Assembly: GCF_024648825.1 (NCBI RefSeq)
Contig: NZ_JANBBE010000002.1
Coordinates: forward strand, 248,001 to 312,000
Reading direction: 5' to 3'
Source: Lentzea californiensis
GTDB lineage: Bacteria > Actinomycetota > Actinomycetes > Mycobacteriales > Pseudonocardiaceae
Length of the DNA: 64,000 nucleotides
Notes under the pieces: generated by a model
What the model was told of the DNA's origin: nothing
Databases searched by the model: none
What the model saw: the letters and a program-made list of their open reading frames with translations, nothing else
Shown: in pieces, positions 11,160-18,850 of the stretch
How positions within the stretch are numbered: position 1 is the stretch's first letter
Layout: every line of letters begins with the position of its first letter
Position numbers and translations under genes: made by a program

Positions 11160-12365
11160 CTATGCGGTGAGCACGGCCGCGATCAGCTCCGCCGCCAGGT
11201 CGCCCTTCTGCACCACCAGCACGTCCTCCAGCCCGAGCCAGTCGGCCATGTGCCGCAGCTCAGCGGCGAGCTCCACCGCCACCCGTGGCCGGTCGACACC
11301 CTCCTCGGCCCACGCCGACTGCACCCGCAGCACCCCGGCCGCACGATCGGCCTTGATGTCCACGCGCGCCACGAGCGCACCGTCCAGCAGGAACGGGAAC
11401 ACGTAGTACCCGTGCACCCGGCGAGGCTCCGGCACGTAGATCTCGATGCGGTACCGGAAGCCGAAGATGCGCTCGGTCCGTGCCCGCTCCCAGATCAGCG
11501 GGTCGAACGGGCACAGCAGAGCGCGCCCGGCCACCCGGCGCGGGGCCTTCGCCTCGATGTGCCGGTAGCCGACGGCCTTCCAGCCCTCGACCGCCACCGG
11601 CTCCAGGACTCCGTCCTCCACCAGCGACGCCACCGCGGCCTGGGAGCGGCGCGGGTCGAGCCGGTAGTAGTCGCGCAGGTCGGGTTCGGTCGCCACGCCG
11701 AGAGCGACCGCGGAACGCAGCACCAGCTCGCGCGCGCCCGAGTCAGCGGTCCACTTCTGGGCCAGGACGTCGGCCGGGATGACGCGCTCGGTCAGGTCGT
11801 AGAGGCGCTCGAACGAACGGCGGGTACCTGTCGTCAGGACGCCCACGCCGAAGAGGACCTCGCAGATGCGCTTGACCTCGGACCAGTCCCACCACGGGCC
11901 CTTCGCACGGCCCCGGTCGCCCATGAGGGCCTTCTCCAGGGCGCCAGCGCCGATCGGGCCCAGTTCCTTCACCGCCGCGAGGACGTCCTCGACCAGCTGC
12001 GGTGAGCGTTCGAGAATCGTCTGGTAGTTCTGCCACCAGCCGCGCTTCTTGGCGCCGGAGTGGAACAGCGGCCAGTCGGCCACCGGCACCAGGGAGGCCT
12101 CGTGCGCCCACGTCTCCACGAGCAACCGCGGCTTGCGCACGGAGTGGGTCCAGGCCGCCTCGTCCAGCAGAGTGGGCTCGTAAGAGCCGAGGCGCGAGAA
12201 CAACGGCATGTAGTGCGCGCGCACGGCCACGTTCACCGAATCGATCTGCAGCAGCTGCACGCGGGACAGGACTCGCTGCAGGTGCCTGCGGGTGGCCGCG
12301 GACGGCCTCAGGTCGGTGAAACCCTGGGCGCCCAGGGCGATTCGACGGGCCACGTCCGCACTCAT
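11160..12365 (-). CDS. Winged-helix DNA glycosylase, YcaQ/AlkX-like
   Basis: This 401-residue protein matches the YcaQ/AlkZ family of HTH_42 DNA glycosylases that unhook interstrand crosslinks and excise bulky alkyl lesions. The catalytic region reads LLQIDSVNVAVRAHYMPLFSRLG. The QID motif is the Q-hydrophobic-D form of YcaQ/AlkX, not the QxQ form of antibiotic-resistance AlkZ. Several winged-helix segments follow. ATG 12365 is chosen because longer starts would run into the divergent acetyltransferase gene. The biological lesion is inferred from the family only. Confidence 0.85.
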   Translation of the reverse strand: MSADVARRIALGAQGFTDLRPSAATRRHLQRVLSRVQLLQIDSVNVAVRAHYMPLFSRLGSYEPTLLDEAAWTHSVRKPRLLVETWAHEASLVPVADWPLFHSGAKKRGWWQNYQTILERSPQLVEDVLAAVKELGPIGAGALEKALMGDRGRAKGPWWDWSEVKRICEVLFGVGVLTTGTRRSFERLYDLTERVIPADVLAQKWTADSGARELVLRSAVALGVATEPDLRDYYRLDPRRSQAAVASLVEDGVLEPVAVEGWKAVGYRHIEAKAPRRVAGRALLCPFDPLIWERARTERIFGFRYRIEIYVPEPRRVHGYYVFPFLLDGALVARVDIKADRAAGVLRVQSAWAEEGVDRPRVAVELAAELRHMADWLGLEDVLVVQKGDLAAELIAAVLTA

Positions 12366-12435
12366 CCTCTGCACGTCGCCGATGGTGCCACGCACCCCTG
12401 ACAATTCCGCGACACGGCGTCGATAAGCTGCGTTT

Positions 12436-12978
12436 ATGGCCGACGCCGGCGTGCACACCGCCACCGCTGCTGATCTTTCGGAGATCGCCCGCATCCACCG
12501 GGAGACGTGGCGGCTCGCCTACGCCGAACTGCTGCCCCCCGAAGTGCTCGACGCGCTCGACACCGATGAGGCCTGGGCACTGGCCGTCCAGAGCGGCGCG
12601 GTGCTCAAGGCGACCGAGGGGGAGTGGGTCGTCGGGTTCGTGGTGGCCAGTAAGGCTCCGGACGAGGAAGTCGCCAAGGCGGACGGTTCGCTGCCGGAGG
12701 ACGCCGCCACCACCGCGCTGCTCAGCGTCCTCGTGGAACCGCGCTGGGGCCGTCGCGGACACGGCACCCGGCTCGTCGCGGAGGCGGTGCGGAGGCTCGG
12801 CGAAACGGGCGCGACGCGGGGCATCGCGTGGGTGCCGGAGGCCGACGAGGCGTCGCGGAACTTCTACGAACGACTGGGCTGGACGGGTGATGGCACGGTG
12901 CGCACGTTGGACGCAGGCGGGCGTCCGTTGCGCGAGGTCCGCGTGTCCGGGCCGCTCGAGGTCCGACTCGCCGACTGA
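12436..12978 (+). CDS. GNAT family N-acetyltransferase
   Basis: The 180-residue protein has the GNAT fold. The acetyl-CoA pyrophosphate-binding motif is RWGRRGHGTRLVAEAV (R-x-x-G-x-G/A, about residue 100), followed by the helix-strand of motif B with ASRNFYERLGW. It is divergent from the YcaQ-like gene, with 70 bases between starts. GNAT substrates range from ribosomal proteins to antibiotics, and the sequence does not identify this one. Confidence 0.88.
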   Translation: MADAGVHTATAADLSEIARIHRETWRLAYAELLPPEVLDALDTDEAWALAVQSGAVLKATEGEWVVGFVVASKAPDEEVAKADGSLPEDAATTALLSVLVEPRWGRRGHGTRLVAEAVRRLGETGATRGIAWVPEADEASRNFYERLGWTGDGTVRTLDAGGRPLREVRVSGPLEVRLAD

Positions 12979-12999
12979 GATCTGTGTAACCTCGGCCGC

Positions 13000-13506
13000 G
13001 TGCTCGCCCTCGTTGGCCTCACCTTTGGGGTCGCGTTCGGCTCAGCCGTCGTTCCCCTGATCAGCATCGAGATGTTCGTCCTGGGACTCTGCGTGCGCTG
13101 GCCGGACGTCTCGTTCTGGATCATCGGCCTCGCCGTGGCCGTCGGCCAGGTGCTGGGCAAGCTCCTGTACTTCTACGCCGCCCGCGGAGACATCCACCTG
13201 CCGAAGTTCCTGCACCGCAAGCCGAGCGGCAAACCTTCGAAGCTCAGCCGCTGGTTCGGTCCCGGCACGCGCCTGCACCGCTGGGGCGACTGGATCCACG
13301 TGAAGTGCAAGGCGCACCCGAACTGGATGGCCGGCACGCACGGGGTGAGCGCGCTGGTCGGGGTGCCGCCGTTCATGGCGACGAGCGTGCTGGCCGGGCT
13401 CGCGGGCATGTCCACGACGATGTTCGTCGCCACCGGCCTGGTGGGCCGCTTCGCGAGGTTCAGCTTCCTCGCGGCCTCACCGGCCGTCGTGATGGCGTGG
13501 TTCTGA
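13000..13506 (+). CDS. Small integral membrane protein, possibly DedA/VTT-like
   Basis: This 168-residue protein has an N-terminal hydrophobic pair of segments (residues 1-30 and 38-62). A basic middle region (HRKPSGKPSKLSRW) follows, then a Gly/Ala-rich hydrophobic pair at 110-168. The glycine-rich helices and VPPFMATSVLAGLAGMS resemble short VTT/SNARE-associated membrane proteins, but I do not see the full family signature. The GTG lies about ten bases after a TGTAAC hexamer, so the mRNA may be leaderless. Function unknown. Confidence 0.75.
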   Translation: MLALVGLTFGVAFGSAVVPLISIEMFVLGLCVRWPDVSFWIIGLAVAVGQVLGKLLYFYAARGDIHLPKFLHRKPSGKPSKLSRWFGPGTRLHRWGDWIHVKCKAHPNWMAGTHGVSALVGVPPFMATSVLAGLAGMSTTMFVATGLVGRFARFSFLAASPAVVMAWF

Positions 13507-13546
13507 GCACCTTCGAGCGATGTCGCCGCCTCAAGCCCCGTGCACG

Positions 13547-13601
13547 GTTGATGAGGGGAGCTTTCATAAACCTCAAGTTTATGAAAGCTCCCCTCATCAA
13601 C
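13547..13601. terminator. Long hairpin with 25-bp perfect stem between convergent genes
   Basis: The left arm 13547-13571 and right arm 13577-13601 are exact reverse complements, with the five-base loop CTCAA. The arm core is GGGGAGCTTTCATAAAC. It sits between the convergent membrane-protein and SRPBCC genes. A second hairpin of the same build lies at 17290-17342. It probably terminates transcription from both sides. Confidence 0.75.
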
Positions 13602-13628
13602 GTCAGACCGCGAACGTTTCACGCCCGT

Positions 13629-14495
13629 TCATTCGAGAACGAGGACCCCGTCGGGCACGCCGGGGATGTCGTACGAGTGCCACATCGGGCGCCAGCCGGG
13701 CAGTTCCAGCATCCGGCGCAGGTCCGCGAACCCGCTGAGCCAGCCCATCCACGGCCCGTAGGGCGGGTTCGACGTGTCGAAGCCGCTCTGCACGAACGTC
13801 AGCCGCGTCTTGCCCTCCGAACCCTTCAGCTCCCACGACGACACCATCCCGCCGGGGAACTCCAGCGCGAAGTTCGACTCGTCGAGCGCGATGACCTTCG
13901 CGGGGTTCTCCTCCTCCGCGAGGCTTCCCATCGCCCACCGGCCGCCGACGTGCGGCTCGATCTCCATGCGGGCCCCGAACCACCGCGCGAACACGGCGGG
14001 ATCGGTCAGCGCGTCGACGATGGCCGCCGGTGACGCCGCGATGTCGAACTCGAACCGCTGCTCGGGCGACGTGAAGTCGCAGAACCCCAGCACCGGCCGG
14101 CCCTCGACGTGCTCGACCAGGTTGCCCAGCACCAGCGGCCAGAACGTCAGCAGGATCTCCGACTCCTCCTTGCCGTCGCCCCACTCCGGGTAAGGGGACT
14201 GCGTCGCCGCGATGACCGTTTCGCCGTCGCGTTCCTCGACGCCGAGCTCGACCGCGTACTCGGTGCCGTACAGGAACCACGAGTAGCGCACCGACCTGTC
14301 GTCGAAGCCCAGCAGCTTCTGCCGGCCGCGTTCGCCCTCCGGTGTGTGGCGCCCCCAGAACTCGTACTCGCCGCGCTCCAGGTCCACGTGCGCGTGCTCG
14401 GCCAGCCACACCCGCAGGTCGTCGGCCGTCGTCAACGCCCGGTAGATCCTCTCGGCGGGCGCGGACGTGCGGACGCGGACGGTTCCGGTGCTCAT
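13629..14495 (-). CDS. Tandem SRPBCC (AHSA1-type) domain protein
   Basis: The 288-residue protein contains two START-like SRPBCC domains of the AHSA1 type. The first begins RVRTSAPAERIYRALTTADDLRVWL and the second begins FEFDIAASPAAIVDALTDPAVFARWFGARM. Such folds bind hydrophobic ligands, but the ligand is unknown. It starts at ATG 14495 with AAAGGAGAA upstream and overlaps the stop of the ArsR-type gene by four bases. ArsR-SRPBCC pairs are common in actinobacteria and are usually autoregulated stress or ligand-sensing modules. Confidence 0.88.
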   Translation of the reverse strand: MSTGTVRVRTSAPAERIYRALTTADDLRVWLAEHAHVDLERGEYEFWGRHTPEGERGRQKLLGFDDRSVRYSWFLYGTEYAVELGVEERDGETVIAATQSPYPEWGDGKEESEILLTFWPLVLGNLVEHVEGRPVLGFCDFTSPEQRFEFDIAASPAAIVDALTDPAVFARWFGARMEIEPHVGGRWAMGSLAEEENPAKVIALDESNFALEFPGGMVSSWELKGSEGKTRLTFVQSGFDTSNPPYGPWMGWLSGFADLRRMLELPGWRPMWHSYDIPGVPDGVLVLE

Positions 14496-15034
14496 CGGTC
14501 TTCTCCTTTGGGGTAGCAGGCGAGCGCGATGCGGAACGCATCCCCCTCCGCGCCGCCGTATCGGGTGAAGAGGTCCTGCAACGTCGTCTGCAGCTCGGCC
14601 AGGAACTGCTGCCGTTCCTCCGGCGGCACCCGGATCTCGCCGGACACGCCGATGGACGGCAGTTCGCTCGACCGGTCCAGCGCCGCCACGTCGACCTGGA
14701 TCTGCTCGGCGAGGTCGACGAGGTGGCCCAGCGCGAGCTCGTCGCGCGACCCGATCCGGCCGACCAGCCGCGGTGACAGCCAGTACGACCGCGCCACGGC
14801 CTGGTAGAGGCCTTCCTGGACGCCGCGCACCTTCCGTTCCGACACCTGGGTCGCCAGCCCGGCCTTGACCAGCTGTTTGACGTGGTAGTGCACGCGCTGC
14901 GGCGTCTGGTCGAGGACCTCGGCGACCTCGGTGCACGAGCTCGGCGCGGCGAGCTGCCGCAGCACCTCCACGCGCTGCGGCTTGAGCAGGGTCTCGGCCT
15001 GCTCCATCCGGTCCAGATAGATCACGTCTCTCAT
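14492..15034 (-). CDS. ArsR-type winged-helix transcriptional regulator
   Basis: The first half of this 180-residue protein is a winged-helix domain: LLKPQRVEVLRQLAAPSSCTEVAEVLDQTPQRVHYHVKQLVKAGL. This is characteristic of ArsR/HTH_20 regulators. The C-terminal part has no metal-binding cysteine cluster, so a ligand other than a thiophilic metal is likely. It is the first gene of an operon with the SRPBCC gene. A 14-bp palindrome just upstream of its start is a candidate site for autoregulation. Confidence 0.88.
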   Translation of the reverse strand: MRDVIYLDRMEQAETLLKPQRVEVLRQLAAPSSCTEVAEVLDQTPQRVHYHVKQLVKAGLATQVSERKVRGVQEGLYQAVARSYWLSPRLVGRIGSRDELALGHLVDLAEQIQVDVAALDRSSELPSIGVSGEIRVPPEERQQFLAELQTTLQDLFTRYGGAEGDAFRIALACYPKGEDR

Positions 15035-15046
15035 CTCAAAAAAGAC

Positions 15047-15060
15047 TTTGAACGTTCAAA
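15047..15060. promoter_or_regulatory. 14-bp palindrome upstream of the ArsR-type gene
   Basis: TTTGAACGTTCAAA is a perfect palindrome that ends 12 bases before the ArsR-type start codon. A TTGACA hexamer lies further upstream on the minus strand (about 15066-15071), so the palindrome falls in the promoter. ArsR-type regulators commonly bind such AT-rich dyads in their own promoters. The link is inferred. Confidence 0.5.
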
Positions 15061-15092
15061 ACTCTTTTGTCAATCGGGCGGACAACTATGGA

Positions 15093-15116
15093 CTGACAGA
15101 TATTGAAATCTGTCAG
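15093..15116. promoter_or_regulatory. Inverted repeat upstream of the aldo-keto reductase
   Basis: CTGACAGAT (15093-15101) and ATCTGTCAG (15108-15116) are perfect inverted repeats around a six-base spacer. The site lies 46 bases before the reductase start in the divergent intergenic region. The downstream TetR regulator is its likely ligand-controlled binder, by analogy with TetR family operators. Confidence 0.55.
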
Positions 15117-15161
15117 CTGATCGGGCAGGCTGGAACCCACCGAAGACGAAGGGGTTCGAAA

Positions 15162-16145
15162 ATGCAGAAGCGTCAGCTCGGAGCCACCGGCCCGGTCGTG
15201 TCCGCCATCGGCCTGGGCTGCATGGGCATGTCCAACGCCTACGGCCCGGCCGACCGGGACGAGAGCATCGCGACCATCCACACCGCCCTCGACGCGGGCG
15301 TCACGCTGCTCGACACCGGCGACTTCTACGGCCAGGGCCACAACGAGATGCTCATCGCCGAGGCCGTCAAGGGCCGTCGTGACGAGGTGCAGCTCAGCGT
15401 CAAGTTCGGCGGCATGCGGGACGCCGACGGCGTGTTCCTCGGGTTCGACACGAGGCCCGTCGCGGTCGCCAACTCCCTCGCGTACTCGCTGCAGCGACTC
15501 GGCACCGACCACGTCGACGTCTACCGACCGGCCCGGCTCGACCCGGACGTGCCGATCGAGGACACCATCGGCGCCATCGCCGAGCAGATCGACAAGGGCC
15601 GCGTCCGGCACATCGGCCTGAGCGAGGTGGGCGCCGACACCATCCGCCGCGCCCACGCCGTGCACCCCATCGCCGACCTGCAGATCGAGTACGGCCTGTT
15701 GGAGCGCAATGTCGAGCGGGAGATCCTGCAGGTCACGCGCGAGCTCGGGATCAGCATCACCGCGTACGGCGTGCTGTCGCGCGGCCTGATCTCGTCCACC
15801 CCGCTCACCCTCGACGCCGGTGACTGGCGTGGCCACGCACCCCGGTTCCAGGGCGACAACCTGGCCCGCAACGCCGCGCTCGTCGAGAAGCTCGGCGAGA
15901 TCGCCGCGAGCAAGGGCGTGACGGTCGCGCAACTCGCGATCGCCTGGGTCGCGGCACGCGGTGAGGACGTGGTGCCTCTCGTCGGCACGACGAAGCGTGC
16001 GAGGCTGAACGAGGCGATCGGTGCCGTCGGCGTGACGTTCACCGAGCAGGAACTGCAGGAGATCGACGCTGTTGTTCCCGTCGGGGCCGCCGCGGGCACG
16101 CGCTACGCGGCCGCGCAGATGGCGATGCTGGACAGCGAGAGGTGA
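15162..16145 (+). CDS. Aldo/keto reductase
   Basis: This 327-residue NADPH-dependent oxidoreductase has the AKR TIM barrel. It starts MQKRQLGATGPVVSAIGLGCMGMS and contains the active-site region LLDTGDFYGQGHNE and the lysine in VKFG. The usual catalytic-His segment reads YRPARLDP instead, a form I have seen in actinobacterial AKRs. ATG 15162 is chosen although the frame is open upstream, because homology begins there. It is followed after six bases by a TetR gene that probably controls it. Confidence 0.92.
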   Translation: MQKRQLGATGPVVSAIGLGCMGMSNAYGPADRDESIATIHTALDAGVTLLDTGDFYGQGHNEMLIAEAVKGRRDEVQLSVKFGGMRDADGVFLGFDTRPVAVANSLAYSLQRLGTDHVDVYRPARLDPDVPIEDTIGAIAEQIDKGRVRHIGLSEVGADTIRRAHAVHPIADLQIEYGLLERNVEREILQVTRELGISITAYGVLSRGLISSTPLTLDAGDWRGHAPRFQGDNLARNAALVEKLGEIAASKGVTVAQLAIAWVAARGEDVVPLVGTTKRARLNEAIGAVGVTFTEQELQEIDAVVPVGAAAGTRYAAAQMAMLDSER

Positions 16146-16151
16146 GATGAC

Positions 16152-16760
16152 GTGGCGGAGGCGTTGACCGGCGAGGCGATCCTCGCGGCGACCGAAGAGG
16201 TGCTGCGCAGGTACGGCCCGGCCAAGGCGACCGTCGTCGACGTCGCCAAGGCCCTCGGGGTCAGCCACGGCAGCGTCTACCGCCACTTCCCGACGAAGGC
16301 CGCGTTGCGCGAGGCCGTGACACGGCGCTGGCTCGACGCGATCCACGTGGAGATGGAGTCGGTCCTCGACGCCGGAGCGAGCGCGGCGGACAACCTGAGG
16401 GCCTGGTTGCAGCACCTGTTCGACCGGAAGCGGCTTTCCCACGTCGACGAACCCGAGCTGTTCGCGACGTTCAAGGTGCTGGTGAGCGAGAGCCGCATCA
16501 TCCCCGAGTACCACCTCGGCCACCTGGTGGGGCAGATCGCGCGCATCATCTCGGCCGGAGTGGAAACCCGCGAGTTCGTGACCGACGACATCCAGAGGAC
16601 GGCGCAGGCGGTGTGGGACGCGACGCAGATGTTCCACCACCCGGCTCACGCCCAGGAGTGGGGGAATCCTCACATCCAGGACGAGTTCGACGCCGTCGTC
16701 TCACTGGTCGTGGCCGGACTGCGGTACAACCGAATCCCTAGTGCCACAGGCGATGCTTGA
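16152..16760 (+). CDS. TetR family transcriptional regulator
   Basis: The 202-residue protein has an N-terminal TetR DNA-binding domain with GVSHGSVYRHFPTKAALREAV (about residues 36-56) and a helical ligand-binding C-terminus. Its GTG start lies six bases after the aldo-keto reductase stop, so both belong to one transcript. The regulator likely represses that operon through the 24-bp dyad at 15093-15116. The inducing ligand is unknown. Confidence 0.9.
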   Translation: MAEALTGEAILAATEEVLRRYGPAKATVVDVAKALGVSHGSVYRHFPTKAALREAVTRRWLDAIHVEMESVLDAGASAADNLRAWLQHLFDRKRLSHVDEPELFATFKVLVSESRIIPEYHLGHLVGQIARIISAGVETREFVTDDIQRTAQAVWDATQMFHHPAHAQEWGNPHIQDEFDAVVSLVVAGLRYNRIPSATGDA

Positions 16761-16778
16761 GGGTCACGGAGGTGAACG

Positions 16779-17273
16779 GTGCCGCCTGACGAGTGGATCG
16801 ATCTGCTGGGAGCGCCAGAACGGCGTCCTGACCCGGTTGACTGGGACGCGGTCAAAGGCCGGGTCGGCACCGCGCTGCCCAGCGATTTCGTGCACCTGGC
16901 CGAGGCCTACCCACCGCTCATCGTCGGCGGTTATGTCCGCATCCTGCACCCCACGGCACGGGCCGGTTTCATGAACTGGATGTCGACGGCGCCCAAGATG
17001 CTGCGGGCACTGCGGCGCCAGCCGGGGCTGCAGGCGCACCCGGACTCCCCGGGCCTGCTGCCCTGGGGCATGACGGTGAACGGCGACCATTGCCTCTGGT
17101 ACACCCTGGGCGAGCCGGACGAGTGGACCGTGATGATCACGGACATGCGGGAGAAGTGGTCCTATGCCGGCAGCTTCTCGAGTTTCATCAGGAAGTTCCT
17201 GACCGGTGAGCTGCGCTGCCCGCTCTTCCCGGACGACGTCCCCGGCGGCTCCAAACCGTTCCAGGAGCCTTAG
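16779..17273 (+). CDS. SUKH (SMI1/KNR4) family protein
   Basis: The 164-residue protein fits the SUKH superfamily, with the conserved TALPSDFVHLAEAYPPL near residue 32 and a glycine-rich LLPWGMTVNGDHCLWY segment. SUKH proteins often act as immunity proteins against contact-dependent toxins but are also housekeeping scaffolds. No toxin gene is adjacent here. The start is GTG 16779, four bases after the purine-rich ACGGAGGTGA. Function is uncertain. Confidence 0.75.
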   Translation: MPPDEWIDLLGAPERRPDPVDWDAVKGRVGTALPSDFVHLAEAYPPLIVGGYVRILHPTARAGFMNWMSTAPKMLRALRRQPGLQAHPDSPGLLPWGMTVNGDHCLWYTLGEPDEWTVMITDMREKWSYAGSFSSFIRKFLTGELRCPLFPDDVPGGSKPFQEP

Positions 17274-17289
17274 CCGCCCCTTCTTTCGC

Positions 17290-17342
17290 CGCACGCGGGG
17301 CGCTTTCGTGCGGTGTGCCCGCACGAAAGCGCCCCGCGTGCG
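17290..17342. terminator. Long hairpin with 24-bp perfect stem between convergent genes
   Basis: The left arm 17290-17313 and right arm 17319-17342 are exact reverse complements around a five-base loop TGTGC, followed by CCTTTT. The arm core GGGGCGCTTTCGTGCGG resembles that of the hairpin at 13547-13601. It separates the SUKH gene from the convergent DUF4097 gene and likely terminates both. Confidence 0.8.
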
Positions 17343-17359
17343 CCTTTTCGACCCCCCGG

Positions 17360-18265
17360 TCAGTTCGAAGCGGCGGTCACCAGTGCGTTGCCGCTGCCCG
17401 TGCGGCCCGTGACCGTCAGGGCGGCGTCGCCCAGCGGCTGCGACGAGACGTCGAAGTCGCTGCGCGCGGTGCCGGACGTGGACACCAGGTCGACCCGCGC
17501 GAGCGTGCCCTGCCGGATGCCGACGCGGATGTGGCCCGAGCCCGTGCCGAGCTGGATCTCGCCGGAGGCCGCGTCGGCCACGGTCAGATCGCCGCTGCCG
17601 GTGCGGACCTGGACGTTGCCCTGCACGGCGCCCAGCCACACGTCACCGGTCCCGGTGATCAGCGTGCTGGTGCCGCCGACCGACGACACCTCGACGTCGC
17701 CGCTGCCCGTCTTGGCCTTCAGCGTCGAGAGCATCGTGCCCAGGCGCACGGTGCCGGCGCCCGAGTTCACCTTGGCCTCGCCGGTCGCGCGGTCCGCGGA
17801 CACGCTGCCCGTGCCGGTGTTCAGGTCCAGACGACCCGCACCGCCCGTCACGACGACGTCAGCCGCACCGGTCCGTGACGACACGTGCGACCCCACGGGA
17901 GCCGTCACCACCACGGACAGAGGCACCGCACGCAACGGCAGCGCCTTCGACGACTCGATGCGCAAGCGGTTGCCCAGCAGTTCGACGCGTGCGTCGCGCA
18001 CAGCCTCCTCGGGGCCTGCCGCGGGAGCGGTCTTGTCAGGGCCGAGCTGGCCGCTGACCCAGCTCAGCACGCTGGACAGGCCCTCGGTCCACGAGTTGCC
18101 CGCGTTCGGGTCGTGCCGCACTTCGACGTGCACGCCGGTGCCGTCGACCAGCTGCACCTGCACGCGGCCGCTGAGCAGTGAGATGTCGATCTCGGCCACG
18201 CCCGCGAACTCGAAGCTCTGCTGGCGCACGACGCCGGACGGTTCGCTGTCTGTCGGCTCTGTCAT
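17360..18265 (-). CDS. DUF4097 family beta-strand repeat protein
   Basis: The 301-residue protein consists largely of a right-handed beta-helix-like repeat typical of DUF4097, with recurring TGSGDV-like turns (for example KTGSGDVEV, ITGTGDVWL, RTGSGDLTV, GTGSGHIRV). It lacks a signal peptide and transmembrane helices, so it is probably cytoplasmic. It follows the ribbon-helix-helix gene by five bases in the same operon. DUF4097 proteins often accompany regulators, but a biochemical role is not established. Confidence 0.85.
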   Translation of the reverse strand: MTEPTDSEPSGVVRQQSFEFAGVAEIDISLLSGRVQVQLVDGTGVHVEVRHDPNAGNSWTEGLSSVLSWVSGQLGPDKTAPAAGPEEAVRDARVELLGNRLRIESSKALPLRAVPLSVVVTAPVGSHVSSRTGAADVVVTGGAGRLDLNTGTGSVSADRATGEAKVNSGAGTVRLGTMLSTLKAKTGSGDVEVSSVGGTSTLITGTGDVWLGAVQGNVQVRTGSGDLTVADAASGEIQLGTGSGHIRVGIRQGTLARVDLVSTSGTARSDFDVSSQPLGDAALTVTGRTGSGNALVTAASN

Positions 18266-18270
18266 CCCGC

Positions 18271-18783
18271 TCACCCCTGCACCCATCCGCGGACGCGCGA
18301 GCCCGAGCCGGCGTTTCCGCTCCACCCCTTGTGCTGCTGCTTGTGCTTGCCGTGCACCGCGCCGCCCACGGCCTGCTGGATGAACGAGTTCAGCGACATG
18401 CCCTGAGCCGACGCGGCGGCCTCGGCCTTCGACTTGAGCTCGTTGATCATGCGCAGCGTGATGCGGCTGATGTCACCCGTGGCGTCACCCATGCCGAAGT
18501 TCGGCATCTCGTGACGCGGAGCGGGTTCCGGCTCCGGTTCCGCCGATCCCGTGACGACCACCTGGACGTCACGACCGGACAGGCGAACGTCCACGACCTG
18601 GCCTTCCAGGGAGGCGGTGACCTCCGCGGCCAGGTCGGACAGTGCGTTCATGATCGCCAGTCGCGCGGCTGGCTCGAGCGCTGCGGACAGTGCGGCGGCC
18701 GTGCGGCGGGTGTTCTCGTCCCCCGCGGATGCGGCCGTCGCCAGGTCCTCGCGCAGTGACGCGATGTACGGCGACAGATCCAT
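18271..18783 (-). CDS. Ribbon-helix-helix (HicB/Arc-like) protein
   Basis: The C-terminal part of this 170-residue protein has a ribbon-helix-helix DNA-binding segment (ISRITLRMINELKSKAEAAA, then GMSLNSFIQQAV) like HicB-type antitoxins and Arc repressors. The N-terminal part is helical and unknown. It ends in a basic, Gly/Ser-rich tail. It forms an operon with the DUF4097 gene and has no HicA-like toxin next to it. It probably acts as an autorepressor, using the palindrome eight bases upstream of its start. Confidence 0.8.
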   Translation of the reverse strand: MDLSPYIASLREDLATAASAGDENTRRTAAALSAALEPAARLAIMNALSDLAAEVTASLEGQVVDVRLSGRDVQVVVTGSAEPEPEPAPRHEMPNFGMGDATGDISRITLRMINELKSKAEAAASAQGMSLNSFIQQAVGGAVHGKHKQQHKGWSGNAGSGSRVRGWVQG

Positions 18784-18791
18784 GACACCAC

Positions 18792-18803
18792 TATGACGTC
18801 ATA
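18792..18803. promoter_or_regulatory. 12-bp palindrome at the RHH operon promoter
   Basis: TATGACGTCATA is a perfect palindrome centred 14 bases upstream of the RHH gene start, and it overlaps the likely -10 region (CATAGT on the minus strand). RHH regulators commonly autorepress through such short dyads. It is also 48 bases upstream of divergent thyX. Confidence 0.5.
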
Positions 18804-18850
18804 TCCGACATCGTGCAACCGCCGCGTGGCGTCAGGACTAGTGTCGGCCC

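Noticed and set aside
15141-15162. CGAAGGGGTTCG motif before the aldo-keto reductase as a LexA box
   Set aside because: The half-sites are separated by four bases, not the six needed between CGAA and TTCG in an SOS box.
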